From positions 1 through 64,000 of the forward strand of contig JAKFCD010000024.1 of NCBI GenBank assembly GCA_036676805.1: 64,000 nt of DNA, given 5' to 3'. Under the pieces are notes generated by a model. It was given only the letters and a program-made list of their open reading frames with translations, searched no databases and was not told where the DNA came from. A program made the position numbers and the translations under genes. The stretch is from GWA2-66-18 sp036676805. Its GTDB lineage: Bacteria; Elusimicrobiota; Elusimicrobia; UBA1565; UBA9628. This document shows, one piece after another, positions 25,304 to 32,371 of the stretch (position 1 is its first letter; each line of letters begins with the position of its first letter).

Positions 25304-25692
25304 GGCATGTCCTCGGTGACGAGCATCTGGCGCAGGTCCGCGTCCTTCAACGCCTCGGTCAGGATCTTGCGCACCCGCCAGGCCGTGGCGAGCTTCACGT
25401 CGAGCTTGACGGATAAGGTCGAGCAGGTCTGGTGGCCGGAGGCCATCAGGCGGGCGGCCTTGGCCCACAGCGTCAGGGGAAGGTGCGTGCGGGCCAGCGG
25501 CGTGCCCGTGAGGTCGTTGAAGGTCCTTCCGCAGCCGGAGCAGCGCAGCTTGCGGCGGCCGTCTTTGCCGCGGGCGTGGACCGAGCAGTCGCGGTGGCCG
25601 CAGCGGGGGCAGCGAAGGCCCGCCTTCCAGCGGAGGTTCTGGAGGCGGGCCATCAGTACGCTTTCCGTCGTCGTCGAGTCGATCACTTTCAA
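25300..25692 (-). CDS. Stand-alone IS1595-type transposase zinc-ribbon/helical domain protein
   Basis: A 130-residue protein matching only the N-terminal part of IS1595-like transposases. It has a short helix (LMARLQNLRW), a zinc ribbon (CPRCGHRDC...CSGCGRTFNDLTGTPL) and an HTH-like region (HQTCSTLSVKLDVKLATAWRVRKILTEAL). The DDE catalytic domain is absent and no inverted repeats are seen. It overlaps the NHL gene as ATGA, so it is embedded in and co-expressed with the cytochrome operon. This suggests a domesticated DNA-binding protein, perhaps a local regulator. The start is uncertain: TTG at 25692, or GTG at 25686 with a weak AGG ahead. Confidence 0.7.
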   Translation of the reverse strand: MKVIDSTTTESVLMARLQNLRWKAGLRCPRCGHRDCSVHARGKDGRRKLRCSGCGRTFNDLTGTPLARTHLPLTLWAKAARLMASGHQTCSTLSVKLDVKLATAWRVRKILTEALKDADLRQMLVTEDMP

Positions 25693-25727
25693 CCTAGTCC
25701 GAACACCGTCAACCGGAAACCCGGGTC

Positions 25728-25776
25728 CAAAAAAGACCCCCGTCCGATTCGCCTTCGGCGAATCGCTGGGGGTCTT
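25728..25776 (-). terminator. Strong intrinsic terminator after the tetraheme cytochrome gene
   Basis: On the minus strand AAGACCCCC pairs with GGGGGTCTT, and inside it CGATTCGCC pairs with GGCGAATCG around a three-base loop. The hairpin is followed by a run of six T (25729-25734 as A on the plus strand). It starts nine bases after the cytochrome stop. It separates two transcription units of the cytochrome locus. Confidence 0.9.
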
Positions 25777-25784
25777 AGTGAGGC

Positions 25785-26501
25785 TTATTTACCGCCGTGG
25801 CAGTCGAAGCAGACGGGGCCGTGAGCGAAGTCGCGCGAATTGACGAGCAGCTTCCGGTTCCCCAGGGGGCTCTTGTGCATGCTGTGGCAGGTCGTGCAGC
25901 CGACGAAGTACCGCGTCTTCGCGACGCCGTCGGCGTTGGTGATGACGACCGAGTCGCCGGCCTTGAGGGAGGCGTCGGTGACGGTGCCGTATTTGGAGAC
26001 CGGCAGCCGCTCGTTGCCGATGCGGTGGTTCTGGGACAGGTCGCCGGCGGCGACCGTCAGGTTGGCGCGTCCCGTGATCATCCCGCCGTCGCTGACGGTC
26101 TGCGTGCCGTCGTGACAGGACAAGCACAGGCCGGAACGGCTGTCGACGAAGGCCCAAGCCGGGATCAGCGAGCCGGTCGTGGCCGTCGAGTTGACGATGG
26201 GATCGGCGTCGAACAGGGTGTTCGTGTACTCCACGGGCAGGTCCCCGGACTTCACCTTCCAGGTGAGGTTCTTGTCCGGGTTCTGGCGGGCCCACAGGGG
26301 CTTCATCTTGACGGGTTTATGCATTTCATGACAGGTCGAGCACTGGTTGATGGCTCCGGCTCCGCCGCCCGTGTAGGTGAGCGTGAAGTCATGCTTGGAG
26401 CCTTCGATCACGTTCATGCCGGACGTGGCCGCGGCGTGAACCTTCCCGACGAGAACGAGACCCGCGACGAGCAGTCCCGTCAGTTTGAGTAGGGCTTTCA
26501 T
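25785..26501 (-). CDS. Periplasmic tetraheme cytochrome c
   Basis: A 238-residue exported protein (signal peptide MKALLKLTGLLVAGLVLVGKVHA). It has four CXXCH motifs: CSTCHEMHKP, CLSCHDGT, CTTCHSMHK and CFDCHGGK. Its first half (KHDFTLTYTGGG...CSTCHEMHKPVKMKPLWAR) resembles the start of the 11-heme cytochrome at 22425 (KHDLAAT...CLFCHTMHKPAQMSALWNR), so the two probably share ancestry. A perfect AGGAGG six bases ahead of the ATG predicts strong translation. The 5' leader holds two hairpins. The gene is followed by a strong terminator. Confidence 0.88.
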   Translation of the reverse strand: MKALLKLTGLLVAGLVLVGKVHAAATSGMNVIEGSKHDFTLTYTGGGAGAINQCSTCHEMHKPVKMKPLWARQNPDKNLTWKVKSGDLPVEYTNTLFDADPIVNSTATTGSLIPAWAFVDSRSGLCLSCHDGTQTVSDGGMITGRANLTVAAGDLSQNHRIGNERLPVSKYGTVTDASLKAGDSVVITNADGVAKTRYFVGCTTCHSMHKSPLGNRKLLVNSRDFAHGPVCFDCHGGK

Positions 26502-26522
26502 TTTTTTCCTCCTGAGTGTTGC

Positions 26523-26571
26523 GACGGCGACTACTCGCCGACATCTCCGGTGGCAACGAACCTGCCGCCGG
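26523..26571 (-). promoter_or_regulatory. Structured 5' leader of the tetraheme cytochrome gene
   Basis: Two hairpins precede the AGGAGG. The first (26547-26571) pairs CCGG/CCGG and GGCA/TGCC around a loop whose minus-strand sequence is GGTTCGT. The second (26525-26540) pairs CGGCGA/TCGCCG around a four-base loop. The first contains the GGTTCGTTGC core shared with two other upstream regions. I could not match it to a known riboswitch class. Confidence 0.4.
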
Positions 26572-26657
26572 TTTCTCCTCGGAGGGACGTTAAAATCTCC
26601 TTTTCGTGACCTCCGCGCGCGGGATTGCGCCCGAGGTGCGCGAATGCGCGCAGGGCG

Positions 26658-27755
26658 TCATTTTTGCCCGTCCTCGGGATAAGAGATGTATTGGTAGACG
26701 CCGATGCGCTTGTTCTTGGTGTCGGCGACGTAGATCATGCCGTCCTTGCCGATGAAGATGCCCGCCGGCAGGTTGAGCTGGCCGGCGACGTTTCCGGGGC
26801 TGCCGTACCAGAGCAGGAGCTGCCCCGCGCGGTCGAAGATCTGGACCCTGGCGAAGAGGGCGTCGACGACGTGGATGTTCCCGTCGGGGTCGGCGGCGAT
26901 CCCGCGCGGCCGCGACATATAGCCCGGAGCGTCGCCGGCCTCGCCGAACCCTCCCAAGGCGGCGCCGGTCGAGCTGAAGATGTGGACCCGCGCGGCCAGG
27001 GGATCGCTGACCATGAAGTCGCCGTTCGGGAAGGCCCAGACGTTGTTCGGATTGGGCAAGGCGTAATACTCCTTCTTGGAGTGCAGGCACATCTCCCGGA
27101 TGAAATTTCCGTCCTTGCCCAAAAGCACGACGCGGCGGTTGCCGCTGTCGGCGACGAGGAGCTCGCCCGACGGGGTGAGCGCGATGCCGGCGGGACGGTT
27201 GAGCTTGCCCGCTTCGCCGCCCGCTCCCTCCGATTTCCAGAGGAGCTTTCCCTCCGGAGAGTAGGCCTTGACCGCGCCTTCGCTCGTGTCCGAGACGTAG
27301 GCGACGCCCGCGTCGTCGACCGCGACGCTCACGGGGGACTTCAGGCTGTCCTCGCCGCGGTCGCCCATGTAGCGGAAGGTGCCCGCCTTCGGGTCGACCA
27401 CCGTGAGATGCTGCGCGCCGGTGTCGGTGGCGTATACCCTGCCCTCATGGCTCCAAACGCCGTAGGGGTTGTTGAAGATCTCGGGGGTCACCTTGCCTCC
27501 GGTGAACATGGCGATCAGCCGGGCGAAGAAGCCCTCCTTCTTCACTTCCTTTTTAGCGCGGAGATCGTCGGCGCTCATGATCGTGCGCACGTAGCGGATG
27601 CGCGGCTTGTCGGGCGGCGGGGGCCAGACGAGGTCGGCCTTGCGGGCCGGGACGGCCGCGGTCGAGACGTCGGGCGCCTTGGCGGCTTCGTCCGCTCCGG
27701 CGGACGGCGCCGCGGCGGCCAGGATGAGGACGAGGCTGAGGGTCTTGGTTTTCAT
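26658..27755 (-). CDS. NHL-repeat beta-propeller, exported (second copy)
   Basis: A 365-residue exported protein (signal peptide MKTKTLSLVLILAAAAPSAGA) with about six NHL blades: VYATDTGAQHLTVVD, AYVSDTSEGAVKAYS, LLVADSGNRRVVLLG, FMVSDPLAARVHIFS, IHVVDALFARVQIFD and IYVADTKNKRIGVYQ. It parallels the protein at 24287-25303 in blade order and in the WPPxP segment after the signal peptide (WPPPPDKPRIRYV against WPPAPQAARLRFA). It starts as ATGA with the stop of the regulator-cytochrome fusion gene. It probably acts with the cytochromes as a scaffold or docking protein. Confidence 0.8.
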   Translation of the reverse strand: MKTKTLSLVLILAAAAPSAGADEAAKAPDVSTAAVPARKADLVWPPPPDKPRIRYVRTIMSADDLRAKKEVKKEGFFARLIAMFTGGKVTPEIFNNPYGVWSHEGRVYATDTGAQHLTVVDPKAGTFRYMGDRGEDSLKSPVSVAVDDAGVAYVSDTSEGAVKAYSPEGKLLWKSEGAGGEAGKLNRPAGIALTPSGELLVADSGNRRVVLLGKDGNFIREMCLHSKKEYYALPNPNNVWAFPNGDFMVSDPLAARVHIFSSTGAALGGFGEAGDAPGYMSRPRGIAADPDGNIHVVDALFARVQIFDRAGQLLLWYGSPGNVAGQLNLPAGIFIGKDGMIYVADTKNKRIGVYQYISYPEDGQK

Positions 27756-30085
27756 TTCTTATGGCACTCCCCGCAGAGGGTGAAGATATCGCCGCGCATC
27801 AGCTTCGGCGCGGGTCCGGCGTGCGGCTCGTGGCAGGACGCGCAATCGAAGGGCTTGCCTTCGCGGCGCGGGTCGGACGCGCCTTCCTTCGCGGTCGGAT
27901 GCCGCGAGACGGGATGCGCGTCCTTGAGGGCGTCCGCGTCGTGGCAGCCGAAGCAGATGTCGCTCAGCGGCCCGCGGACCAGCGCCGCGCGCTTGCTCAC
28001 GTGCGGATTGTGGCAGGTGACGCAGTCGCCGGAGGAGAAGGGCTGGTGGACGACGGCGCTCTTGTCGAGCTTGCGGAAGTTGGTGTGGCAGATGAAGCAG
28101 GAATCGGCGGGGATCGCCTTGAGAGCCGGTTTCCCGTCCGCGCCGGTCGGCGCATGGCACATCTCGCAGGAGCGCGAGCCGAAGGGGATGTGCTCCTTGG
28201 CCTCGAGGATGAGCTTGGGGTTCTTGGAGGCGTGCGGATTGTGGCAGTCCGTGCACCTGCCCTCGAAGGAGCTGACGCCGAAATGCCCCTTGGCGATCGC
28301 CTCGTCCTTGGGGTCGTGGCAGGTCGCGCACAGCTCGTTGACCGGCGAGAGCAGCAGGGGGGCGTTGTCCGAGGCATGGGGCTGATGGCAGGTATTGCAG
28401 TCCATGTCCGCGAAGGCCGAGTGAACCGAGGTCTTCTTCAGCTCCTCGGCCTTGGCGGCGTGGCAGGACAGGCACAGCGGCTTGAGCTCCATGGTCAGCT
28501 TGGCCGGGTCCTTCTTATCGGCGTGGCACTTCGAGCATTCGCCCGCCTTCACGGGGGCGTGGGCGCCGGCCTTCTCCATCATCGGCTTGGCGATCTCCTC
28601 GTTGGCGGAGCGGAAGGCGTCCTTGGCGTTTTTCTTGCCGAACCAGCCCTGGGCGGAGGCGCTTCCGGCGAGAAGGGCGAGCAGGAGAAGCGCGCCGACG
28701 GCTTCCTTCAGGCCGAATTTCTCCATGCGCCGGCGCAGGGCGTCGCGGGAGAGCCCCAGGGACTGGGCCGCCTTCTGCTGGTTGCCGCCGCTGCGCTTGA
28801 GCGCCTGCATGACGAGGTCCTTCTCCACGTCCTCCAGGCGCAGGCCGTCAGGGGGCAGGGCCACGGAGGCGTCCTCCTTTTTCGCGGGCGCTTCGGCCGC
28901 GGCCTGAGCGAGCGCGATGTGCGCGGGCTGCGCGGCGGCGACGGGATGGAACTCCAGCTCATCGAGGATCATCATTCTCTCCAGCACGTTGCGAAGCTCC
29001 CGGACGTTGCCGGGCCATTTATAGGATCGGAACTGCTCCAGGGTATCCGGCGGCAGGACGGGCTTGGTCTTGAGCATCTCCGCGCTCAGCTTGCCCAGGA
29101 GGACGTCCATGAGGGGCAAAATGTCCTCCTTGCGCTCGCGCAAGGGGAGCAACGAGATGGTCAGCACGTTGATGCGGTAGTAGAGGTCCTGACGGAAGCG
29201 CCCCTCGGACACCGCCCGGGGAAGGTCCTCGTTGGTGGCGGCGATCACGCGCACGTCGACGGTGATGTCGTCGCGCCCGCCGACACGCTTGAAGGTCTTG
29301 TCCTCGAGGGCGCGCAGGATCTTGCCCTGCAGGGCCGCGGGCATATGGCCGATCTCGTTGAGGAAGATCGTGCCGCCGTCGGCGATTTCAAATAGGCCCT
29401 TCTTTTGCCCGATAGCGCCGGTGAAGGAGCCCTTCTCGTAGCCGAACAGCTCGCTCTCCAATAGATTCTCCGGGATCGCCGTGCAGGAGATCTCCATGAA
29501 GGGCTCGAAGGCGCGCGGGCTTCCGTAATGGATGGCGCGGGCGATGCGGTCCTTGCCGCAGCCGCTCTCGCCGAGTATGAGGACGGTGCCGAAGGGGCTC
29601 GCCGAGATCTTCTTCGCCATCGCGAGCGCGTCCTTCATCGAGGGGCTCTCCGCCACGATCGAGGCGAAGTTGTACTTGTCGAGGCCCTTCTGGTGCGCGC
29701 GGTCGAGGCGGCGCTTGAACTGGGCGGTCTCGAGCACCCGCTTGAGGGTGATCTTGAGCCCGGCGAGCTGGAGAGGCTTGGAGATGTAGTCGGCGGCGCC
29801 CTCGCGCAGGGCTTCGACGGCGCTGGCGAGATCGGCGAAGGCGGTCATGATGATGACGGGTAGCTCGGGGTTGCCCTTCCGCGCGGCCTTGAGCACGTCG
29901 AGGCCGCTGTCGCGCCCGAGGCGCAGGTCGGTGAGGACGACGTCGGGATTCTCGGCCTCGAGGGCGCCCTCGGCCTCCGCCAGGTCGGCGGCGACGACGG
30001 TCTTGTAGCCCGAATTGGTCAGATCCTGCGACAAGGACCACCGGATCAGCTCCTCGTCGTCCACGATCAGGATTTTCGACGCCAT
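27752..30085 (-). CDS. In-frame fusion: NtrC-type sigma-54 response regulator plus membrane segment plus 11-heme cytochrome c
   Basis: One uninterrupted 777-residue frame. Residues 1-120 are a receiver (VDDEE, phosphoacceptor Asp53, ISKP Lys). Residues about 145-365 are a sigma-54 AAA+ domain with Walker A GESGCGKD, GSFTGA in place of GAFTGA, Walker B GGTIFLNEIG (Asn where Asp is usual) and RFRQDLYYRINV. A Fis-type HTH (about 435-461) ends in LSRDALRRRMEKFGLKE. It runs directly into AVGALLLLALLAGSASA (signal-peptide-like, 462-478) and then a c-type cytochrome with 11 CXXCH (CSKCH, CLSCH, CNTCH, CATCH, CTDCH, CEMCH, CFICH, CVTCH, CFGCH, CASCH, CGECH). An internal ATG at 28726 (Met454) could start a separate cytochrome with signal peptide MEKFGLKEAVGALLLL, but no ribosome site precedes it. 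Either this is a true cytoplasm-to-periplasm fusion or two products come from one frame. A histidine-kinase gene lies one base upstream. Confidence 0.8.
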   Translation of the reverse strand: MASKILIVDDEELIRWSLSQDLTNSGYKTVVAADLAEAEGALEAENPDVVLTDLRLGRDSGLDVLKAARKGNPELPVIIMTAFADLASAVEALREGAADYISKPLQLAGLKITLKRVLETAQFKRRLDRAHQKGLDKYNFASIVAESPSMKDALAMAKKISASPFGTVLILGESGCGKDRIARAIHYGSPRAFEPFMEISCTAIPENLLESELFGYEKGSFTGAIGQKKGLFEIADGGTIFLNEIGHMPAALQGKILRALEDKTFKRVGGRDDITVDVRVIAATNEDLPRAVSEGRFRQDLYYRINVLTISLLPLRERKEDILPLMDVLLGKLSAEMLKTKPVLPPDTLEQFRSYKWPGNVRELRNVLERMMILDELEFHPVAAAQPAHIALAQAAAEAPAKKEDASVALPPDGLRLEDVEKDLVMQALKRSGGNQQKAAQSLGLSRDALRRRMEKFGLKEAVGALLLLALLAGSASAQGWFGKKNAKDAFRSANEEIAKPMMEKAGAHAPVKAGECSKCHADKKDPAKLTMELKPLCLSCHAAKAEELKKTSVHSAFADMDCNTCHQPHASDNAPLLLSPVNELCATCHDPKDEAIAKGHFGVSSFEGRCTDCHNPHASKNPKLILEAKEHIPFGSRSCEMCHAPTGADGKPALKAIPADSCFICHTNFRKLDKSAVVHQPFSSGDCVTCHNPHVSKRAALVRGPLSDICFGCHDADALKDAHPVSRHPTAKEGASDPRREGKPFDCASCHEPHAGPAPKLMRGDIFTLCGECHKK

Positions 30086-30086
30086 G

Positions 30087-31559
30087 TCAAACCTCCGCCG
30101 CCGCCGCGGGCAGGCGCACGAAGACGCCGGTGCCGCGGTCGGGCACGCTTTCGATCCAGATGTCCCCGTTGTGCGCCATGACGATCTGGCGCGACAGCGG
30201 CAGGCCGAGCCCGCTGCCGTTCTCGCGCGTGGTGAAGAAGGCGCGAAAGACGTTCTCCAGGTCCGCGCTCGAGATGCCCTTGCCGGTGTCGCTCACTTCG
30301 ACGAGCAAGGTCCCCTCCGGCTCCGCGCGGGCCGAGACGCTCAGGGTCCCTCCGTCCGGCATGGCGTGGGCCGCGTTGATGAATAGGTTCAGGAACACCT
30401 GCTCGAGCTGCCCGGGATCGCCGCGCAGGCGGGGGAGCCGGCTCGGGATGTCCCGCTTGAGCTCGATCTTCTGCGTGCGCAGGCGGGCCTCGAAGAGATC
30501 GAGCACGCGCTCGAGCGGCTCGCGCAGGTCGAAGGGCCGCACGACGGCCTCGGGCATGCGCGCGAAGCGCAGGAAGCTGCCCATGGTCTGCTCCATGCGG
30601 TTGAGCTGGCCGAGGACCTTGCCGAGCACCTCGCGGCGCGGGCTGCCTTCGGCCGTCTCGCTTTGCAGGATCTGGATCGTGGAGCTGATGCCCGTCAGCG
30701 GGTTGCGCACCTCGTGGGCCAGGTGCGCCGACAGCTCGCCCAGCGCCGCCAGGCGGTCGAGATGCCCGACCTGGCTGCGATGAAGGTCCACGATCTCCCG
30801 GCGGTCCTTCTCGAGCAGGCGCACCATGTTGTTGAAGCCGCGCGCGATCGAGCGCAGCTCGCCCGAGGGCAGGTCGTCGACGCGCGTGTCGAGCTTGCCG
30901 CGCGCGACCCGGTTCATCGCCTCGACGATGCGCCCCATCGGCTCGTCGATCACGCGGCGCACGACCATGAAGGTCCATAGGCCGACGACCATGAACGAGG
31001 AGAAGAGGATGATGAGCCGGCCCTTGAGGTTGGCCTCGGCCACGGCCTGCCGGTCGCGCTTCGGCGAGACGAGGCGGACGTAGCCCAGCGGACCCGCGTC
31101 GGACCCGTGGCAGCGCGCGCAGGCTCCGCGGTTCTGGATGGGGAAGTCCATGATGATGCTCTTGCCGGGATCGAAGGCCCGGGGCGCCTCGCGGCGCGGC
31201 TTCACCCCGGCGGCGAGGTCGTCGGTGTTGACGGCCAGCTTGTCCGGGTCGAGGAGGAACATCCGGTCGGCCATGCCGTGGCTGTTGTGCACCGAGAAGA
31301 GGTGCGCGATCCCTCCGCGCGAGCGCTGGAGCATGGAGTCGGCGATGACGCGCTCGATGACGGGGAACATGCTGCGCATCGTCGCGCGCTCCATGTCGAG
31401 GACGCTGCTGCGCGTGTCCTGCACGTACAGCAGGAAGGTGATCGCCGTGACGGCCACGGTGAACGAGTAGAAGGCGATGAACGTCTGACGGGCCAGCGAG
31501 GCGCCGCGCCAAGCGACGGTCAAACGCCGAAGCTGTCGGCCTGGACGCAGTCGGCGCAT
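30087..31559 (-). CDS. Membrane sensor histidine kinase with a CXXCH heme motif in its periplasmic loop
   Basis: About 490 residues. A first membrane helix (FIAFYSFTVAVTAITFLLYV) and a second (LIILFSSFMVVGLWTFMVV, about 180-200) bound a periplasmic sensor. The sensor contains GACARCHGSDAG (Cys147 to His151), a canonical c-type heme attachment site. A HAMP region (DEPMGRIVEAMNRVARGKLDTRV) is followed by the phosphoacceptor helix LAHEVRNPLTG and an ATPase domain with NLFINAAHAM, DTGKGIS and GSGLGLPL. It is encoded one base before the sigma-54 regulator fusion, so they form a two-component pair. Heme binding suggests redox or gas sensing. The start is uncertain: ATG 31559 has no ribosome site, and a GTG at 31652 is also in frame but overlaps the divergent gene's upstream region. 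Confidence 0.85.
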   Translation of the reverse strand: MRRLRPGRQLRRLTVAWRGASLARQTFIAFYSFTVAVTAITFLLYVQDTRSSVLDMERATMRSMFPVIERVIADSMLQRSRGGIAHLFSVHNSHGMADRMFLLDPDKLAVNTDDLAAGVKPRREAPRAFDPGKSIIMDFPIQNRGACARCHGSDAGPLGYVRLVSPKRDRQAVAEANLKGRLIILFSSFMVVGLWTFMVVRRVIDEPMGRIVEAMNRVARGKLDTRVDDLPSGELRSIARGFNNMVRLLEKDRREIVDLHRSQVGHLDRLAALGELSAHLAHEVRNPLTGISSTIQILQSETAEGSPRREVLGKVLGQLNRMEQTMGSFLRFARMPEAVVRPFDLREPLERVLDLFEARLRTQKIELKRDIPSRLPRLRGDPGQLEQVFLNLFINAAHAMPDGGTLSVSARAEPEGTLLVEVSDTGKGISSADLENVFRAFFTTRENGSGLGLPLSRQIVMAHNGDIWIESVPDRGTGVFVRLPAAAAEV

Positions 31560-31672
31560 AAGGGTTCTTGCCGCTTGCCCCGCAACGCTCCGGCCACGTG
31601 ACGGACGATTATGACCGCGGTCATGGCCGGCGAAGACGATCCGGGCATACACTGCTGGGGAGGCCCCCCCTT

Positions 31673-32248
31673 ATGAATCCCCGGCCCCGGTCGCTCATCA
31701 TCCGTTCCGCTCTCGTTTTCGCGGCGCTCGTCGCGGCGCTCGCGGTGCGCGCCCCACGCCGCGTCGAGACGGTTCCCTCCGACCTTCGCGACTCCGTCGG
31801 AGAGCACCGCGCCCTGCTGAGCAAGGGACACGCGTCGTTCGCCTGCGGCGCCTGCCACATCTCCCATCCGGCGAAGGCCGCGAGCCCGCTCTGGCAGAAG
31901 CAGGACGCCGTAGACGCCTCCCTGTTCGTCCGCGATTCGGCCGCGGCCGGAGGCGTCAAGACCGGCCTGTGCATGTCCTGCCACGACGGCACCATCGCGC
32001 CGGCGATCACGGCGCACATGACCTCGACCGGGGGGGCGGACCTCGGGGCCAATCACCCGGTGGGCATCGACTATGCGTTCGCCGCGCGGAGAGATCCCGT
32101 CTCTTTCAACGATCCGGCCTCCAATCCCCGGATCGTGCTGGAGGACGGGAAGGTCGCCTGCGTCTCCTGCCACGCCGCCCACGATATCGGCTCGATCTCC
32201 GGAGGCAGCGTGCGTCAGGAGGTCTGCATCGAGTGCCACCGCCGCTGA
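31673..32248 (+). CDS. Membrane-anchored or secreted tetraheme cytochrome c
   Basis: A 191-residue protein with a hydrophobic N-terminal segment (SLIIRSALVFAALVAALAV) that may be a signal anchor. Four motifs are CGACHISH, CMSCHDGT, CVSCHAAH and CIECHRR. The layout (LLSKGHASFACGACHISHPAKAASPLWQK, then GLCMSCHDGTIAP) parallels the tetraheme cytochrome at 25785 (SPLWxK/KPLWAR followed by LCLSCHDGT), so it is probably a diverged paralogue. It is transcribed away from the histidine kinase. GGGGAGG lies about nine bases before the ATG. Hairpins follow its stop. Confidence 0.85.
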   Translation: MNPRPRSLIIRSALVFAALVAALAVRAPRRVETVPSDLRDSVGEHRALLSKGHASFACGACHISHPAKAASPLWQKQDAVDASLFVRDSAAAGGVKTGLCMSCHDGTIAPAITAHMTSTGGADLGANHPVGIDYAFAARRDPVSFNDPASNPRIVLEDGKVACVSCHAAHDIGSISGGSVRQEVCIECHRR

Positions 32249-32251
32249 GAC

Positions 32252-32318
32252 GGCCCTGCGCGTTATCGCGCGGCCTTGACGCGCTTTCGAGGCCGCCCCG
32301 GCCGTAAGCGGCCTTTAT
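32252..32318 (+). terminator. Tandem hairpins after the tetraheme cytochrome gene
   Basis: The first hairpin (32252-32275) is GGCC-CT-GCGCG-TTAT-CGCGC-GGCC, four bases after the stop codon. The second (32290-32314) pairs AGGCCGC with GCGGCCT and is followed by TTATTCG. Together they should end transcription before hemA. Confidence 0.55.
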
Positions 32319-32371
32319 TCGTCCGTTCGCGACGAGAAGTTGGATGATTTGTTGCCATATCATCGTTCGAG

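Noticed and set aside
25300..25692. An intact insertion sequence
   Set aside because: Only the transposase N-terminal zinc ribbon is present, with no catalytic domain, inverted ends or target duplication.
26515..26657. GEMM (c-di-GMP/cGAMP) or SAH riboswitch in the tetraheme cytochrome leader
   Set aside because: The leader is structured, but the conserved GEMM core (GACGCAAAGCC-like) and the SAH consensus are not present.
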